64,000 nt of DNA from Betaproteobacteria bacterium (GCA_016194935.1 JACQAO010000056.1:58953-122952); one strand, 5' to 3'. Counted from the stretch's first letter, positions 7,239 to 17,030 are shown. Numbers and translations are program-made. Notes: generated by a model not told the origin, from the sequence alone.

Positions 7239-7817
7239 ATGGATGCAATTTTTCAATCGTTGGGTCGTACGCTTGCCGTTGGCGTCTTGGTTCTGGTCTT
7301 GATAGTTATTCTGGCAGGAAACATTCAGTTTGGTTACGCTTGGGCGGCGTTTCTGGTGCGCTGGATGCATGTGGTGTCGGGGGTAATGTGGATCGGTCTT
7401 CTGTGGTACTTCAACTTCGTGCAGATTCCATCGATGCCCAGAATCGCCGATGAGCTTAAGCCAGCTATCAGCAAACATATTGCCCCTACGGCGTTGTTTT
7501 GGTTTCGCTGGGCCGCGCTTGCTACTGTTGTCACCGGTGTCGTCGTGGCGATGCTGAACGGATACTTGGCGCTTGCACTACAGTTGCAGAAACCGTTCAC
7601 CGCGATTGGTATTGGGATGTGGATTGCCTTGTTGATGGCCTTTAACGTCTGGTTCATCATCTGGCCGAATCAGAAGAAAGCGCTGGGAATAAACCCGGTT
7701 GCGCCGCAAGAGAAAGCGACGGCGGCACGGTTGGCAATGTTGGCCTCGCGTACAAATACGATGTTGTCGATCCCGATGCTCTATTGTATGGTGGCCCAGC
7801 AGAATTCAGGCCTTTAA
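7239..7817 (+). CDS. PuuD-like (urate hydroxylase N-terminal domain) membrane protein
   Basis: The 192-residue protein has four hydrophobic spans (about residues 12-35, 38-58, 85-110 and 122-142). RWMHVVSGVMWIGLLWYFNF resembles the membrane domain at the N-terminus of PuuD-type urate hydroxylases, where a cytochrome domain normally follows. Here the cytochrome domain is absent. It lies just upstream of the molybdenum hydroxylase genes on the same strand. A role in passing hydroxylase electrons to the membrane, or in anchoring, is my inference. An AAAGGA site precedes the start. Confidence 0.75.
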   Translation: MDAIFQSLGRTLAVGVLVLVLIVILAGNIQFGYAWAAFLVRWMHVVSGVMWIGLLWYFNFVQIPSMPRIADELKPAISKHIAPTALFWFRWAALATVVTGVVVAMLNGYLALALQLQKPFTAIGIGMWIALLMAFNVWFIIWPNQKKALGINPVAPQEKATAARLAMLASRTNTMLSIPMLYCMVAQQNSGL

Positions 7818-7915
7818 AACGTCCGGTGACATCTCCCTGTAAGAGTTGTATGCTAGTTTCACACGCACAGGGATTACAGGATGGCGTAATAAATACTATA
7901 TAAGAGGAGACCAAT

Positions 7916-8383
7916 ATGACCGTAAAACTGCTGCTCAACGTGAACGGTAAGGAAGTGGAGGCGGATATCGATCCGCGCACGCTGCTTGTCCAGTTCCTTC
8001 GTGAAAATCTGCGTCTTACCGGTACCCACGTCGGTTGCGACACTGGCCAGTGCGGCGCCTGCACCATCCACCTGAACGGCCAGGCCGTGAAATCCTGCAA
8101 CATCCTGGCGCTGCAAGCCCAGGGCAGCGAGGTGCTCACCATCGAGGGACTCGCTGCCGCCAATGGCGACATGCACCCGATGCAGGTGGCCTTCAAGGAA
8201 TGCCACGGCCTGCAATGCGGCTTCTGCACGCCTGGCATGGTAATGAGCGCGACCGCGCTGCTCAAGGAAAACCCCAAACCCAGCGAAGAACAAATCCGCG
8301 CCGGTCTCGACGGCAATATGTGCCGCTGCACCGGTTACCAGAACATCGTCAAGGCGGTGCAGACTTGCGCCGCGAGGAGTTAA
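7916..8383 (+). CDS. coxS: Molybdenum hydroxylase small [2Fe-2S] subunit (CoxS-type)
   Basis: The 155-residue protein has a plant-ferredoxin-like [2Fe-2S] domain with C41, C46, C49 and C61 ([11 protein letters not shown]...C). The second, helical [2Fe-2S] domain has C101, C104, C136 and C138 (CGFCTPG, CRCTGY). It is the electron-relay subunit of a xanthine-oxidase-family enzyme, carrying electrons from the molybdenum site to FAD. It heads the tight cluster small-large-medium, with the large subunit starting 3 bases after its stop. A strong GAGGAG precedes the start. The symbol follows the CODH-type set; CO oxidation itself is not implied. Confidence 0.92.
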   Translation: MTVKLLLNVNGKEVEADIDPRTLLVQFLRENLRLTGTHVGCDTGQCGACTIHLNGQAVKSCNILALQAQGSEVLTIEGLAAANGDMHPMQVAFKECHGLQCGFCTPGMVMSATALLKENPKPSEEQIRAGLDGNMCRCTGYQNIVKAVQTCAARS

Positions 8384-8385
8384 TC

Positions 8386-10770
8386 ATGGGCGCAAATCCA
8401 ACAAGTGCTTTTCCCAACGGCATCGGCGCTTCGTCGTTGCGCAAGGAAGACCAGCGTTTTCTCACCGGCGCCGGCAACTACACCGACGACATCAATTTTC
8501 CGGGCCAAAGCTACGCCTATTTCCTGCGTTCGCCGCATGCCCACGCCAAGATCAAGAGCATCAAAACCCAAGCGGCGTCTGCCGCGCCGGGCGTGGTGGC
8601 GATTTTTACCGGCGCTGATCTGGCCGAAGCCAAAGTCGGCGGCTTGCCTTGCGGCTGGCTGATTACCGACATGAGCGGCCAGCCGATGAAAGAGCCGCCG
8701 CATCCGCCGCTGGCCCAGGGTAAGGTGCATCACGTCGGCGACCAGGTTGCCGTGGTGATCGCTGAAAGCTATCTGCAAGCCAAGGACGCCGCCGAACTGA
8801 TCGAAGTCGACTACGACGTACTCGCCTCAGTGACCGACGTGGCGACCGCCACGCAGCCGGGCCAGCCGGCGGTGCACGACATGGCGCCGAACAACGTCTG
8901 CTACGTCTGGGGTCATGGCGACAAGGCCGCCGTGGATAAGGCGTTTAGCGCCGCCGCGCATGTGACGACGCTGGAAATCCGCAACAACCGACTGATCCCC
9001 AACGCCATCGAGCCGCGCGCCGCCGTGGCGCAATACTCGCGCAGCGAGGACGCCTACACGCTGTATGTGGCAAACCAGAACCCGCACGTCGAGCGCCTGC
9101 TGATGACGGCTTTTGTGCTGGGCCTGCCCGAGCATAAAGTGCGCGTGATCGCTCCCGATGTCGGCGGCGGCTTCGGCTCGAAGATATTCCTCTACGCCGA
9201 GGAGACCGTCATCACCTGGGCCGCCAAGCGCGTGAACCGCACGATCAAGTGGACCGCCGAGCGTTTCGAATCCTTCATGTCCGACGCGCATGGCCGCGAC
9301 CATGCGACCAAGGCCGAGCTGGCGCTGGACAAGGACGGGCATTTCCTGGCGATGCGGGTGAAGACTGCGGCCAACCTCGGCGCTTATCTGTCGACCTTCG
9401 CCTCCTCGGTGCCGACCATCCTCTACGCCACGCTGCTGGCCGGGCAGTACACCACGCCGGCGATTTACGCCGAAGTCACCGGAGTGTTCACCAACACCGT
9501 GCCGGTGGACGCCTATCGCGGCGCAGGACGGCCCGAAGCGACATTCGTGGTGGAGCGCCTGGTGTCGAAAGCGGCAATGGAACTGGGCATCGCCCAGGAC
9601 GAAATCCGCCGCCGCAACTTCATCAAGACTTTTCCCTATGCCACGCCGGTCGGGCTTACTTATGACGTCGGCAATTACGAAGCGACGCTGGCGGCAGCCA
9701 CCAAAATTGCCGATGTCGCCGGTTTCCCGGCGCGCCGCGAGGAAGCCAAGCGGCGCGGCAAACTGCGCGGCATCGGTTACTCGTGCTACATCGAAGCCTG
9801 CGGCCTGGCGCCGTCAAACATCGCCGGGGCGCTGGGCGCGCGCGCGGGTCTGTTCGAGGCCGGCGAGATTCGCGTCCATCCGACTGGCTCGGTGACAGTG
9901 TTCACCGGCTCGCACAGCCACGGCCAGGGTCACGAGACGACCTTCGCGCAAGTGGTGGCGGAACGTCTGGGGATTCCCTTCGAGAATGTCGATGTGGTGC
10001 ACGGCGACACCGGGCGCATCCCCTTCGGCATGGGGACTTACGGCTCGCGTTCGCTGGCGGTGGGCGGCTCGGCGATCATGAAGGCGCTGGACAAGATTAT
10101 CGCCAAGGGCAAGAAGATCGCCGCCCACATGCTGGAGGCCGCCGACAGCGACATCGTGTTCGAGAACGGCAACTTCAAAGTTGCCGGCACCGACAAGCAG
10201 CTCGCCTTCGGCCAGGTGGCGTTCTCCGCTTATGTGCCGCACAACTACCCGCTCGACAAGCTGGAGCCGGGCCTTAACGAGACGGCCTTCTATGATCCGA
10301 CCAACTTCACCTACCCGGCCGGCAGCCACATCTGCGAAGTCGAAGTCGATCCGGAAACCGGTGTGACCAAGGTGGTGAGCTACGTCGCCTCTGACGACTT
10401 CGGCAACATCGTCAACCCCATGATTGTCGAGGGCCAGGTGCATGGCGGCCTGGTGCAAGGCATCGGCCAGGCGCTGCTGGAGCAGGCGGTGTATGACCCG
10501 GAGAGCGGCCAACTGCTGTCCGGCAGCTATACCGACTACGCCATGCCGCGCGCCGACGACGTGCCGAACTTCAAGGTGGATACCCAGGTCACGCCTTGCA
10601 CCCACAACCCGCTCGGCGTCAAGGGTTGCGGCGAAGCCGGCGCCATCGGTTCGCCGCCGGCGGTGATCAGCGCTGTGATCGACGCGCTGAAAGACCTCGG
10701 TGTGCGCGACATGGCGATGCCGGCGACCCCGTATCGGGTCTGGCAGACCATCCAGAACGCCCGCGCCTAA
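8386..10770 (+). CDS. coxL: Molybdenum hydroxylase large subunit, form II CoxL-like
   Basis: This 794-residue protein is the molybdopterin-cytosine-dinucleotide-binding subunit of the xanthine oxidase family. It carries GGGFGSK (Mo pocket), the active-site loop AYRGAGR at residues 376-382, and the C-terminal [11 protein letters not shown] with the catalytic Glu. True CO dehydrogenases (form I) have AYRCSFR with the copper-binding Cys. AYRGAGR marks form II, whose substrates are mostly unknown and may be aldehydes, purines or other heterocycles. The much longer open frame upstream overlaps the small subunit; the ATG at 8386 with GAGGAG before it is the true start. Confidence 0.92.
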   Translation: MGANPTSAFPNGIGASSLRKEDQRFLTGAGNYTDDINFPGQSYAYFLRSPHAHAKIKSIKTQAASAAPGVVAIFTGADLAEAKVGGLPCGWLITDMSGQPMKEPPHPPLAQGKVHHVGDQVAVVIAESYLQAKDAAELIEVDYDVLASVTDVATATQPGQPAVHDMAPNNVCYVWGHGDKAAVDKAFSAAAHVTTLEIRNNRLIPNAIEPRAAVAQYSRSEDAYTLYVANQNPHVERLLMTAFVLGLPEHKVRVIAPDVGGGFGSKIFLYAEETVITWAAKRVNRTIKWTAERFESFMSDAHGRDHATKAELALDKDGHFLAMRVKTAANLGAYLSTFASSVPTILYATLLAGQYTTPAIYAEVTGVFTNTVPVDAYRGAGRPEATFVVERLVSKAAMELGIAQDEIRRRNFIKTFPYATPVGLTYDVGNYEATLAAATKIADVAGFPARREEAKRRGKLRGIGYSCYIEACGLAPSNIAGALGARAGLFEAGEIRVHPTGSVTVFTGSHSHGQGHETTFAQVVAERLGIPFENVDVVHGDTGRIPFGMGTYGSRSLAVGGSAIMKALDKIIAKGKKIAAHMLEAADSDIVFENGNFKVAGTDKQLAFGQVAFSAYVPHNYPLDKLEPGLNETAFYDPTNFTYPAGSHICEVEVDPETGVTKVVSYVASDDFGNIVNPMIVEGQVHGGLVQGIGQALLEQAVYDPESGQLLSGSYTDYAMPRADDVPNFKVDTQVTPCTHNPLGVKGCGEAGAIGSPPAVISAVIDALKDLGVRDMAMPATPYRVWQTIQNARA

Positions 10771-10791
10771 TAAGACAGAGGAGAGACAAGC

Positions 10792-11592
10792 ATGTACGCA
10801 TTCCAATATCACCGCCCGGGCAGCCTCAAGGAAGCCGCAGCCCTGCTTGGAAAACTCGGCGACGGCAAAGCCCTGGCCGGCGGCCAGACCCTCATCGCCA
10901 CCATGAAACTGCGTCTCGCGCAGCCTTCTGACCTGGTTGACCTCGGCGCGATTACAGAGTTGCGCGGCATCAAGGTCGAGGGCGATGCGCTGATGATCGG
11001 CGCGTTGACCCGTCATGCCGAAGTGGCTGCTTCCGCCGAGGTGAAAAAGCGCATTCCGGCGCTGGCCGTTCTTGCCGGCGGCATCGGCGACCGCCAGGTG
11101 CGCGCTGTCGGCACGCTCGGCGGCTCGGTGGCCAACAACGACCCGGCAGCCGACTACCCGGCGGGCGTGCTGGGGCTGGGCGCTACGGTCATTACCACGC
11201 AGCGCAAGATTGTGGCCGACGATTTTTTCGATGGCATGTATGAAACCGCGCTGAAGCCCGGCGAACTGATTACCGCGATCAGTTTTCCGCTACCCAAGCG
11301 CGCGGCCTATGCCAAGTTTCCCAACCCGGCCTCGCGCTTCGCCATGATTGGCGTCTTCGTCAGCCAGGTGGCGAACGGCAGCGTGCGGGTGGCGGTGACT
11401 GGCGCTGGCGGCGGAGTATTCCGCGACGCCGCATTGGAGAAAGCGTTGACGGCAAACTTCACGCCGGAGGCGGTGACTTCGGTCAAGGTATCGGCCAGCG
11501 GACTCAGCAGCGACATGCACGCCAGCGCAGAGTACCGCGCTCATTTGATCGGTGTCATGGCCAAGCGGGCAGTAGTCGCGGCACTCGGCTAG
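10792..11592 (+). CDS. coxM: Molybdenum hydroxylase FAD-binding medium subunit (CoxM-type)
   Basis: The 266-residue protein belongs to the FAD-binding PCMH-type subunits. ALAGGQTLIATMKLR is the first FAD motif and VGTLGGSVANNDPAADYP is the second; both contact the FAD diphosphate. The C-terminal region is the CO_deh_flav_C domain. It accepts electrons from CoxS and hands them to an unknown acceptor, possibly at the membrane. It lies 21 bases after the large subunit with a strong GAGGAGAG site. It completes the heterotrimer. Confidence 0.92.
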   Translation: MYAFQYHRPGSLKEAAALLGKLGDGKALAGGQTLIATMKLRLAQPSDLVDLGAITELRGIKVEGDALMIGALTRHAEVAASAEVKKRIPALAVLAGGIGDRQVRAVGTLGGSVANNDPAADYPAGVLGLGATVITTQRKIVADDFFDGMYETALKPGELITAISFPLPKRAAYAKFPNPASRFAMIGVFVSQVANGSVRVAVTGAGGGVFRDAALEKALTANFTPEAVTSVKVSASGLSSDMHASAEYRAHLIGVMAKRAVVAALG

Positions 11593-11604
11593 GGCTTCAA
11601 CACC

Positions 11605-11653
11605 AGCGGGAGCGGGGCTAGCACAAGTTTACGCCGCGCCCACCCGCTTTTTT
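11605..11653 (+). terminator. Possible intrinsic terminator or attenuator between structural and maturation genes
   Basis: AGCGGG (11605-11610) pairs with CCCGCT (11643-11648), with further partial GC pairing inside (GGGGC with GCGCC), and six T residues run from 11648 to 11653. Placed between the medium subunit and the CoxD-type gene, it could lower transcription of the maturation genes relative to the structural subunits. The long loop makes it less certain. Confidence 0.5.
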
Positions 11654-11667
11654 CGCCAGGGATTCTC

Positions 11668-12573
11668 GTGCCGCAGACCATCGCCGAACTGCAACAGCGC
11701 CTGGCCGGCGCCGACTACATCGCCTCGCGCGGACTCGCCACTGCGGCCTTCCTTGCCCTGCGCATGGGCCGTCCCTTGCTGCTTGAGGGCGAGGCCGGCA
11801 CCGGCAAGACCGAGATCGCCAAGGTACTCGCCGCGACGCTGGGCCGGCCACTGATTCGTCTGCAATGTTACGAAGGTCTCGACATTGCCTCCGCCGTCTA
11901 CGAATGGAATTATCCGCGCCAGATGATCGAGATCCGGCTTGCCGAAGCGACCGGTAACGCCGACCGTGAGCAGTTGGCCGCTGACATTTTTGCCGACCGT
12001 TTCCTGATCCGCCGCCCGCTCTTGCAGGCGCTCGAAGGCAATCCCGAAGCGCCGCCGGTACTGCTGATCGACGAACTCGACCGTAGCGACGAACCCTTCG
12101 AAGCTTATCTGCTGGAAGTGCTCTCCGACTTCCAGGTGTCCATCCCGGAGTTGGGTACCATCAAAGCCAAGGTTCCACCCGTCGTCATTCTCACTTCCAA
12201 CCGCACCCGCGAAATTCACGACGCCGTGAAGCGTCGCTGTCTTTATCACTGGGTGGATTACCCCGATGCCGGGCGCGAATTGGAGATCGTCCGCCGCAAA
12301 GCGCCCGAGGCCGCCGAGCGGCTCACGCAGGAGATCGTCGGCTTCGTGCAGAGCCTGCGCGGGCAGGACTTGTTCAAGCTGCCGGGCGTCGCCGAGACCA
12401 TCGACTGGACGCGCGCGCTGATGGAACTCGACCGCATCTGCCTCGACCCCGAGACCATCAACGACACCCTCGGCGTGCTGCTCAAATACCAGGACGACAT
12501 CGCCCGCATCAAAGGCAGCGAAGCCGCTGCCATCCTCGCCCAGGTACAGGCGGAGATGGTCGCGGGACGCTGA
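11668..12573 (+). CDS. coxD: MoxR-type AAA+ ATPase, CoxD-like maturation chaperone
   Basis: The 301-residue AAA+ protein has Walker A GEAGTGKT at residues 41-48, Walker B VLLIDELDRSDE and sensor I ILTSNRTRE. It resembles CoxD, the ATPase that helps assemble the sulfurated copper/molybdenum site of CO dehydrogenase. Paired with the downstream VWA protein it forms a MoxR-VWA chaperone couple. The start is GTG at 11668 with AGGGA before it; it follows a possible attenuator. It probably inserts or sulfurates the molybdenum centre in the form II enzyme (inference). Confidence 0.88.
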   Translation: MPQTIAELQQRLAGADYIASRGLATAAFLALRMGRPLLLEGEAGTGKTEIAKVLAATLGRPLIRLQCYEGLDIASAVYEWNYPRQMIEIRLAEATGNADREQLAADIFADRFLIRRPLLQALEGNPEAPPVLLIDELDRSDEPFEAYLLEVLSDFQVSIPELGTIKAKVPPVVILTSNRTREIHDAVKRRCLYHWVDYPDAGRELEIVRRKAPEAAERLTQEIVGFVQSLRGQDLFKLPGVAETIDWTRALMELDRICLDPETINDTLGVLLKYQDDIARIKGSEAAAILAQVQAEMVAGR

Positions 12574-12585
12574 CCGCTGACAGAA

Positions 12586-13803
12586 ATGAGCCTGTTGCGC
12601 ACACCAGCCAACGAGAGCGGTCGTCTTCCCGAGAACGTCATGTATTTCGCGCGTGTGTTGCGCACGGCGGGCATACCGGTCGGCACCCACCAGGTGCTGG
12701 CTGCTTTGGACGCACTGGCGATTACCGGCATTGGCAGCCGCGACGATTTTTACTGGACCTTGGCCAGCGTGTTCGTGGACCGCCGTGAGCAGCGCGAGCT
12801 TTTCGACCAGGCATTCCACATGTTCTGGCGTGATCCGGATTTACTTGGCCGCATCATGCACATGATGTTGCCCAGGGTCGAAGGTCTGCCGACGCAGCGG
12901 GACAAGACCCTGCAACGCTTGCAGGAGGCTTTTGCGCGCGGCGCGCCCGAAACGCCGACGCTGCCCCAGCAACCGGAACGGGAAATCGAGATCGACGCCT
13001 TGCTGAGCTTTTCCTCGCGCGAGTTGCTGCAGGATATGGATTTCGAGTCGATGAGCGGCGCCGAGCTGGCGCAGGCGAAACAGTTGATCGCGCGTCTCGA
13101 CCTGCCCCTGCGCGAAGTACGCACGCGACGATTGGTCAGCGCCGCGCACGGACGCAAATTCGATGCGCGCGCCTCCTTGAAGGCGGCAATCAGCGCCCAT
13201 GGCGGGGTGATTCCTTTACGCCGCGCCGCGCCGCGCAGCGTTGCGCCGCCCCTGGTGGTGCTGGTCGACATCTCCGGTTCGATGAGCCGTTATTCGCGCA
13301 TGTTCCTGCACTTCGTGCATGCCTTGACTAATGCACGGCAGCGCGTCGCGGTGCTGCTGTTCGGCACCCGCTTGACTTCCATCACCCGCGAACTGCGCCA
13401 GCGCGATGTGGATGTGGCGCTGGACCGCGTTGCGACGCGGGTCAAGGATTGGGCGGGCGGCACCCGCATCGGCGCTTGTCTGCATGACTTCAACCGGCTC
13501 TGGTCGCGCCGCCTGCTGGGCCAAAATGCTTGCGTACTATTGCTCAGCGACGGGCTGGATCGTGAAGGCGGCGCAGGGCTGGCCGCCGAGATGGAACGCC
13601 TGCACAAATCCTGCCGGCAACTGATCTGGTTGAACCCGCTGCTGCGCTATGATGGTTTCGAAGCGCGTGCTGCGGGGGTCGTCGCAATGCGTCCGCATGT
13701 CGATCTGTTCCTGCCCGCCCACAACCTGGAAAGCCTCGCCGATCTTGGCCGGGCGCTGGCCGCGCCACCGCGCGCACGCCGCCCCGAGGCGCGTGCGGCT
13801 TGA
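12586..13803 (+). CDS. coxE: VWA-domain protein, CoxE-like
   Basis: The 405-residue protein has a charged N-terminal region (1-200) and a C-terminal von Willebrand A domain. Its MIDAS motif DISGS spans residues 228-232, and LLLSDGLDREGG completes the metal site. CoxE-type proteins work with the CoxD ATPase during cofactor maturation. It lies 12 bases after coxD, so the pair is co-expressed. No membrane span or signal is visible, so the protein should be cytoplasmic. Confidence 0.88.
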   Translation: MSLLRTPANESGRLPENVMYFARVLRTAGIPVGTHQVLAALDALAITGIGSRDDFYWTLASVFVDRREQRELFDQAFHMFWRDPDLLGRIMHMMLPRVEGLPTQRDKTLQRLQEAFARGAPETPTLPQQPEREIEIDALLSFSSRELLQDMDFESMSGAELAQAKQLIARLDLPLREVRTRRLVSAAHGRKFDARASLKAAISAHGGVIPLRRAAPRSVAPPLVVLVDISGSMSRYSRMFLHFVHALTNARQRVAVLLFGTRLTSITRELRQRDVDVALDRVATRVKDWAGGTRIGACLHDFNRLWSRRLLGQNACVLLLSDGLDREGGAGLAAEMERLHKSCRQLIWLNPLLRYDGFEARAAGVVAMRPHVDLFLPAHNLESLADLGRALAAPPRARRPEARAA

Positions 13804-13840
13804 AGACACCAGACACCACGGAAAAATTACGGAGAATCGC

Positions 13841-14398
13841 ATGGACATGAACGGCGAGCAGCGTATCCCCACCGGCCAGCAGGCCGTCTGGCAGGCGCTC
13901 AACGACCTGGAAGTGCTGAAAGCCTGCATCCCCGGCTGCGAGTCCATAGCCAAGGTTTCCGAGAGCGAACACCACGTCACGATGATTGCGGCGGTGGGGC
14001 CGGTGAAAGCCAGGTTCAAAGGCAAGATGTTTCTCACCGATCTCAACCCGCCGCATTCTTATCGGATTACTTTCGAAGGCCAGGGCGGCGTCGCCGGTTT
14101 CGCCAAGGGCGAGGCCCAGGTTGCCTTGCAAGCCGATGGCGCCGAGACGCTGATGCATTACACGGTGCATGCCCAGATCGGCGGCAAGCTGGCGCAGATC
14201 GGCTCGCGCCTGATCGACGCCGCGGCGAAAAAGATTGCCGACGATTTTTTCACGGCCTTCAACGCCCGCGTCGCGCCGCTTGCTGTTGCAGCCACGCCGG
14301 GCGAGGCGCAGGGCGTGGCTTCAGCGGTGCCGGCCTGGATCTTCTGGATCGCGGGCGGGGTGATCGCCGGCATCGCCCTCTACTTTGTCCTGCACTGA
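13841..14398 (+). CDS. coxG: CoxG-family protein with C-terminal membrane anchor
   Basis: The 185-residue protein begins MDMNGEQRIPTGQQAVWQAL and has an SRPBCC (START-like) fold of the CoxG family through about residue 150. A hydrophobic tail follows (about 162-183, PAWIFWIAGGVIAGIALYFV). CoxG is required to tether CO dehydrogenase to the cytoplasmic membrane in Afipia, and the tail here fits that. The ATG at 13841 has GGAG upstream; the longer frame overlaps coxE. Its stop overlaps the next gene's start region by one base spacing, indicating coupling. Confidence 0.88.
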   Translation: MDMNGEQRIPTGQQAVWQALNDLEVLKACIPGCESIAKVSESEHHVTMIAAVGPVKARFKGKMFLTDLNPPHSYRITFEGQGGVAGFAKGEAQVALQADGAETLMHYTVHAQIGGKLAQIGSRLIDAAAKKIADDFFTAFNARVAPLAVAATPGEAQGVASAVPAWIFWIAGGVIAGIALYFVLH

Positions 14399-14399
14399 C

Positions 14400-14735
14400 A
14401 TGGCCGCCAGCATGAACGTCACCCAGGAGGACATCCTCGCCCGCGCCCGCGACTGGCGCAGTGCTGGTCGGGGCGTGGCGCTGGCTACCGTGGTGCGCAC
14501 CTGGGGTTCTTCGCCGCGCCCGGTGGGCAGCCATCTCGCCACCGATGCCGACGGTGCGTTTGTCGGCTCGGTTTCCGGCGGATGCATCGAGGGTGCGGTG
14601 ATCCAGGAGGCACTGGCGGTCATCGCCGACGGCCAGCCGCGCTTGCTGGATTTCGGCGTCAGCGACGAGCAGGCTTGGGAAGTCGGCCTGGCTTGCGGCG
14701 GGCGCGTGCAGGTGTATGTGGAGCGTCTCGAATGA
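14400..14735 (+). CDS. XdhC/CoxI family protein, N-terminal domain as a separate gene
   Basis: The 111-residue product has the XdhC_CoxI N-terminal domain, with WGSSPRPVGSHL, VSGGCIEGAVI and the end motif CGGRVQVYVE. XdhC proteins bind molybdenum cofactor, guard its sulfuration and deliver it to xanthine-dehydrogenase-type enzymes. The C-terminal Rossmann domain, usually in the same chain, is encoded by the next gene, whose ATG overlaps this stop (ATGA). The start at 14400 lies one base after the coxG stop; an internal ATG at 14412 is possible. Confidence 0.85.
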   Translation: MAASMNVTQEDILARARDWRSAGRGVALATVVRTWGSSPRPVGSHLATDADGAFVGSVSGGCIEGAVIQEALAVIADGQPRLLDFGVSDEQAWEVGLACGGRVQVYVERLE

Positions 14736-15427
14736 AGGCGGCGTTGCTCGATGCCATCGTTGCCGCCCAGGCGGCGCGCCGGCCCGCAGCCAGCATCACC
14801 CGGCTGGCCGACGGCGCACAAGCTCTTTTCGACGGCGGTCACTTCTCAGGTGAACTGCAACTGAGCGAGACGCAGCACACGGAGGTGGCGGGGCGCATCG
14901 TCGCCGACAAATCCGGTCCGCTCGATTCCGATGCTGGACTATTCCTGCGGGTGTATGCGCCGCCGCCGCGCCTGCTGGTGGTCGGCGCCGTGCATATCGC
15001 CCAGGCTTTGGCGCCGATGGCGGCGCTGGCCGGTTTTGAAGTGACCATCATCGACCCGCGCCGCGCCTTCGCCAGCGCGGAACGCTTCACCGGGATTGCA
15101 CTGATTACAGAGTGGCCCGACGAAGCAATGGCCCGACTGCTTGCGGATACCATGACTGCGGTGGTGACCTTGACCCACGACCCAAAACTTGACGATCCGG
15201 CGCTGATTGCGGCGCTCAACAGTCCGGCTTTCTACGTCGGCGCCCTGGGCAGCAGCCGCACCCACGCCAAACGACTGGAGCGGCTGCGTGCGGAAGGTTT
15301 CGGTGAAGAGGCGCTGGCGCGTATCCATGCCCCGGTCGGCCTCGACCTGGGCGGGCGCATGCCGGCGGAAATCGCGCTGTCGATACTGGCGCAGGTGTTG
15401 CAGGTGCGTTATCGGGGAGCGTCGTGA
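14732..15427 (+). CDS. XdhC family protein, C-terminal Rossmann domain
   Basis: The 231-residue protein starts MKAALLDAIVAAQAARRPAA. It includes LLVVGAVHIAQALAPMAALAGF, the Rossmann nucleotide motif of XdhC_C, then DPRRAFAS and YVGALGSSRTHAKR, a conserved XdhC stretch. It should act with the preceding N-terminal half as one molybdenum-cofactor-insertion factor. Start and upstream stop overlap as ATGA, and its stop overlaps the next gene as well, so the three are translationally coupled. The canonical GAGH has become GAVH. Confidence 0.85.
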   Translation: MKAALLDAIVAAQAARRPAASITRLADGAQALFDGGHFSGELQLSETQHTEVAGRIVADKSGPLDSDAGLFLRVYAPPPRLLVVGAVHIAQALAPMAALAGFEVTIIDPRRAFASAERFTGIALITEWPDEAMARLLADTMTAVVTLTHDPKLDDPALIAALNSPAFYVGALGSSRTHAKRLERLRAEGFGEEALARIHAPVGLDLGGRMPAEIALSILAQVLQVRYRGAS

Positions 15428-17028
15428 AGTTCGGCCAGTTTCCAATTGCCGTCGCCCAAGGTGTCCGGCTTGCCCATACCCTGCGTTTGCCGGGGCGGGT
15501 ACTGCGCAAAGGTTGCGTGCTGAGCGCCAATGACCTGGCCGATCTGCGCGCCGCCGGCATCCACGAGGTGACGGGAGCGCGGCTCGCAACGGACGAATCC
15601 GACGAAGACAGCGCTGCCGCCGAAGCCGCTGCCATCGTCGCCGGGGCCAACCTCAAACCGCAGCTTGCCGCCAAGGGCCGCTGCAATCTCAAAGCTACCG
15701 TCGCCGGTGTGTTGATGGTTGACGTGGCGACCATCAACCAATCGAATTGCATCGACGAAGCACTGACCATCGGCACCTTGCCGCCGTGGACGGTGGTGCG
15801 TGTCGGCGAAGTGACGGCGACCGTAAAAACGATTCCATTTGCCGTGCAGCGCAGCACTCTTGCCGCCTGGCGGGCAGGGATGACAGGCGGATTTCCGTTG
15901 CGGGTGGCGCCGTTTGTCCCGCATCGCGCTGCCCTGATTTGCAGCACTGCGGCAGGCGACACTGACAAGCTGCTGGCAAAGACGCGCGCCGTGGTGCGGA
16001 GTCGCATCGAGGCGCTGGGCAGTGATCTTGCCATCAACCTGAGTTGCCTTCATGAAGTCGCGCCACTGCACGAAGCCATCGACCAGGCGCTGGCCGGCGG
16101 CGCGCAGTTGATCATGATTGCCGGCGCTTCCGTCAGCAAGGATCGCGGCGACACGGTTCCCGCAGCGATCGTTGCAGCCGGTGGCGAAATTCTGCATTTC
16201 GGCATGCCGGTGGAACCCGGCAACATGCTGCTGTATGCCCGCATTGGCGAGGTGCCGGTACTGAACCTGCCGGGTTGCGCCCGTTCGCGCCGCACCAATG
16301 GGCTGGACTGGATGCTGCACCGCCTGTTGGCGAAGCTGCCGGTGAGTGCCGCCGACATTATGGGCATGGGTGTAGGCGGCTTGATCCATAGCGGCAGCGA
16401 GGGCGACGATGCCGACGAACTCCCACCCTCTGCGCGACCGGCGCGCGTCGCCGCGCTGGTGCTGGCGGCTGGCCGCTCCAGCCGCATGGGTGAGCGCAAT
16501 AAGCTGCTGTGCGAGGTAGATGGAAAACCGTTGCTGCAGCATGTGGTCGATGCCGCGCTCGCCTCGCGCTGCGTGCAGACCCTGGTGGTCACCGGCCACC
16601 AGGCGGCGGTGGTCGAGGCTCTGTTGGCAGATCATCCCGTCTCGCTGGTGCGGAATGCAGATTACGCCGATGGCATGGCCTCGTCGCTGCGCTGCGGCCT
16701 GCGCGCCTTGCCGCGCGACATTGACGGCGTCATCGTCCTGCTGGCGGACATGCCGCGCGTTACTGCCACCCTCATCGACCGGCTGCTGGCGGCCCTAGAC
16801 CTCGCAGCACCGGCCATCATCGCCCCGGAGCGTGATGGCCGGCGCGGCAACCCGGTGCTCTGGCCGGCCAAATATTTTACCGGGATGATGGCCTTGCAAG
16901 GCGACCAGGGCGCGCGCAGCCTGCTTGAAAATGATGCCGACAATCTGGTGCGAATTTCTGTTGATGACGACAGTATATTCGCCGATGTGGATACGCCCGC
17001 CGAATTGGCTGCGCTGACAGAAACTTAA
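15424..17028 (+). CDS. MoeA-like molybdopterin-binding / MocA cytidylyltransferase fusion
   Basis: The 534-residue fusion has an N-terminal molybdopterin-binding domain (about 1-335, with GASVSKDRGDTVPAAI and the LNLPGCARS turn). The C-terminal nucleotidyltransferase (about 340-534) carries LAAGRSSRMGERNKLL, VTGHQ and LLADMPRV of MocA, which makes molybdopterin cytosine dinucleotide from Mo-molybdopterin and CTP. This is a known architecture in genomes with CODH-type hydroxylases. It supplies the MCD form that the CoxL-type subunit binds. The start overlaps the upstream stop by four bases. Confidence 0.88.
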   Translation: MKFGQFPIAVAQGVRLAHTLRLPGRVLRKGCVLSANDLADLRAAGIHEVTGARLATDESDEDSAAAEAAAIVAGANLKPQLAAKGRCNLKATVAGVLMVDVATINQSNCIDEALTIGTLPPWTVVRVGEVTATVKTIPFAVQRSTLAAWRAGMTGGFPLRVAPFVPHRAALICSTAAGDTDKLLAKTRAVVRSRIEALGSDLAINLSCLHEVAPLHEAIDQALAGGAQLIMIAGASVSKDRGDTVPAAIVAAGGEILHFGMPVEPGNMLLYARIGEVPVLNLPGCARSRRTNGLDWMLHRLLAKLPVSAADIMGMGVGGLIHSGSEGDDADELPPSARPARVAALVLAAGRSSRMGERNKLLCEVDGKPLLQHVVDAALASRCVQTLVVTGHQAAVVEALLADHPVSLVRNADYADGMASSLRCGLRALPRDIDGVIVLLADMPRVTATLIDRLLAALDLAAPAIIAPERDGRRGNPVLWPAKYFTGMMALQGDQGARSLLENDADNLVRISVDDDSIFADVDTPAELAALTET

Positions 17029-17030
17029 CC

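Noticed and set aside
8035..8385. N-terminal extension of the large hydroxylase subunit to 911 residues
   Set aside because: The extension overlaps the small subunit in another frame; the start at 8386 has a good ribosome site and the family N-terminus.
8386..10770. True carbon monoxide dehydrogenase
   Set aside because: The active-site loop is AYRGAGR; the copper-binding Cys of AYRCSFR is absent, so CO oxidation should not be claimed.
11629..12819. 396-codon minus-strand frame opposite coxD
   Set aside because: It overlaps two well-supported genes and shows no family signal.
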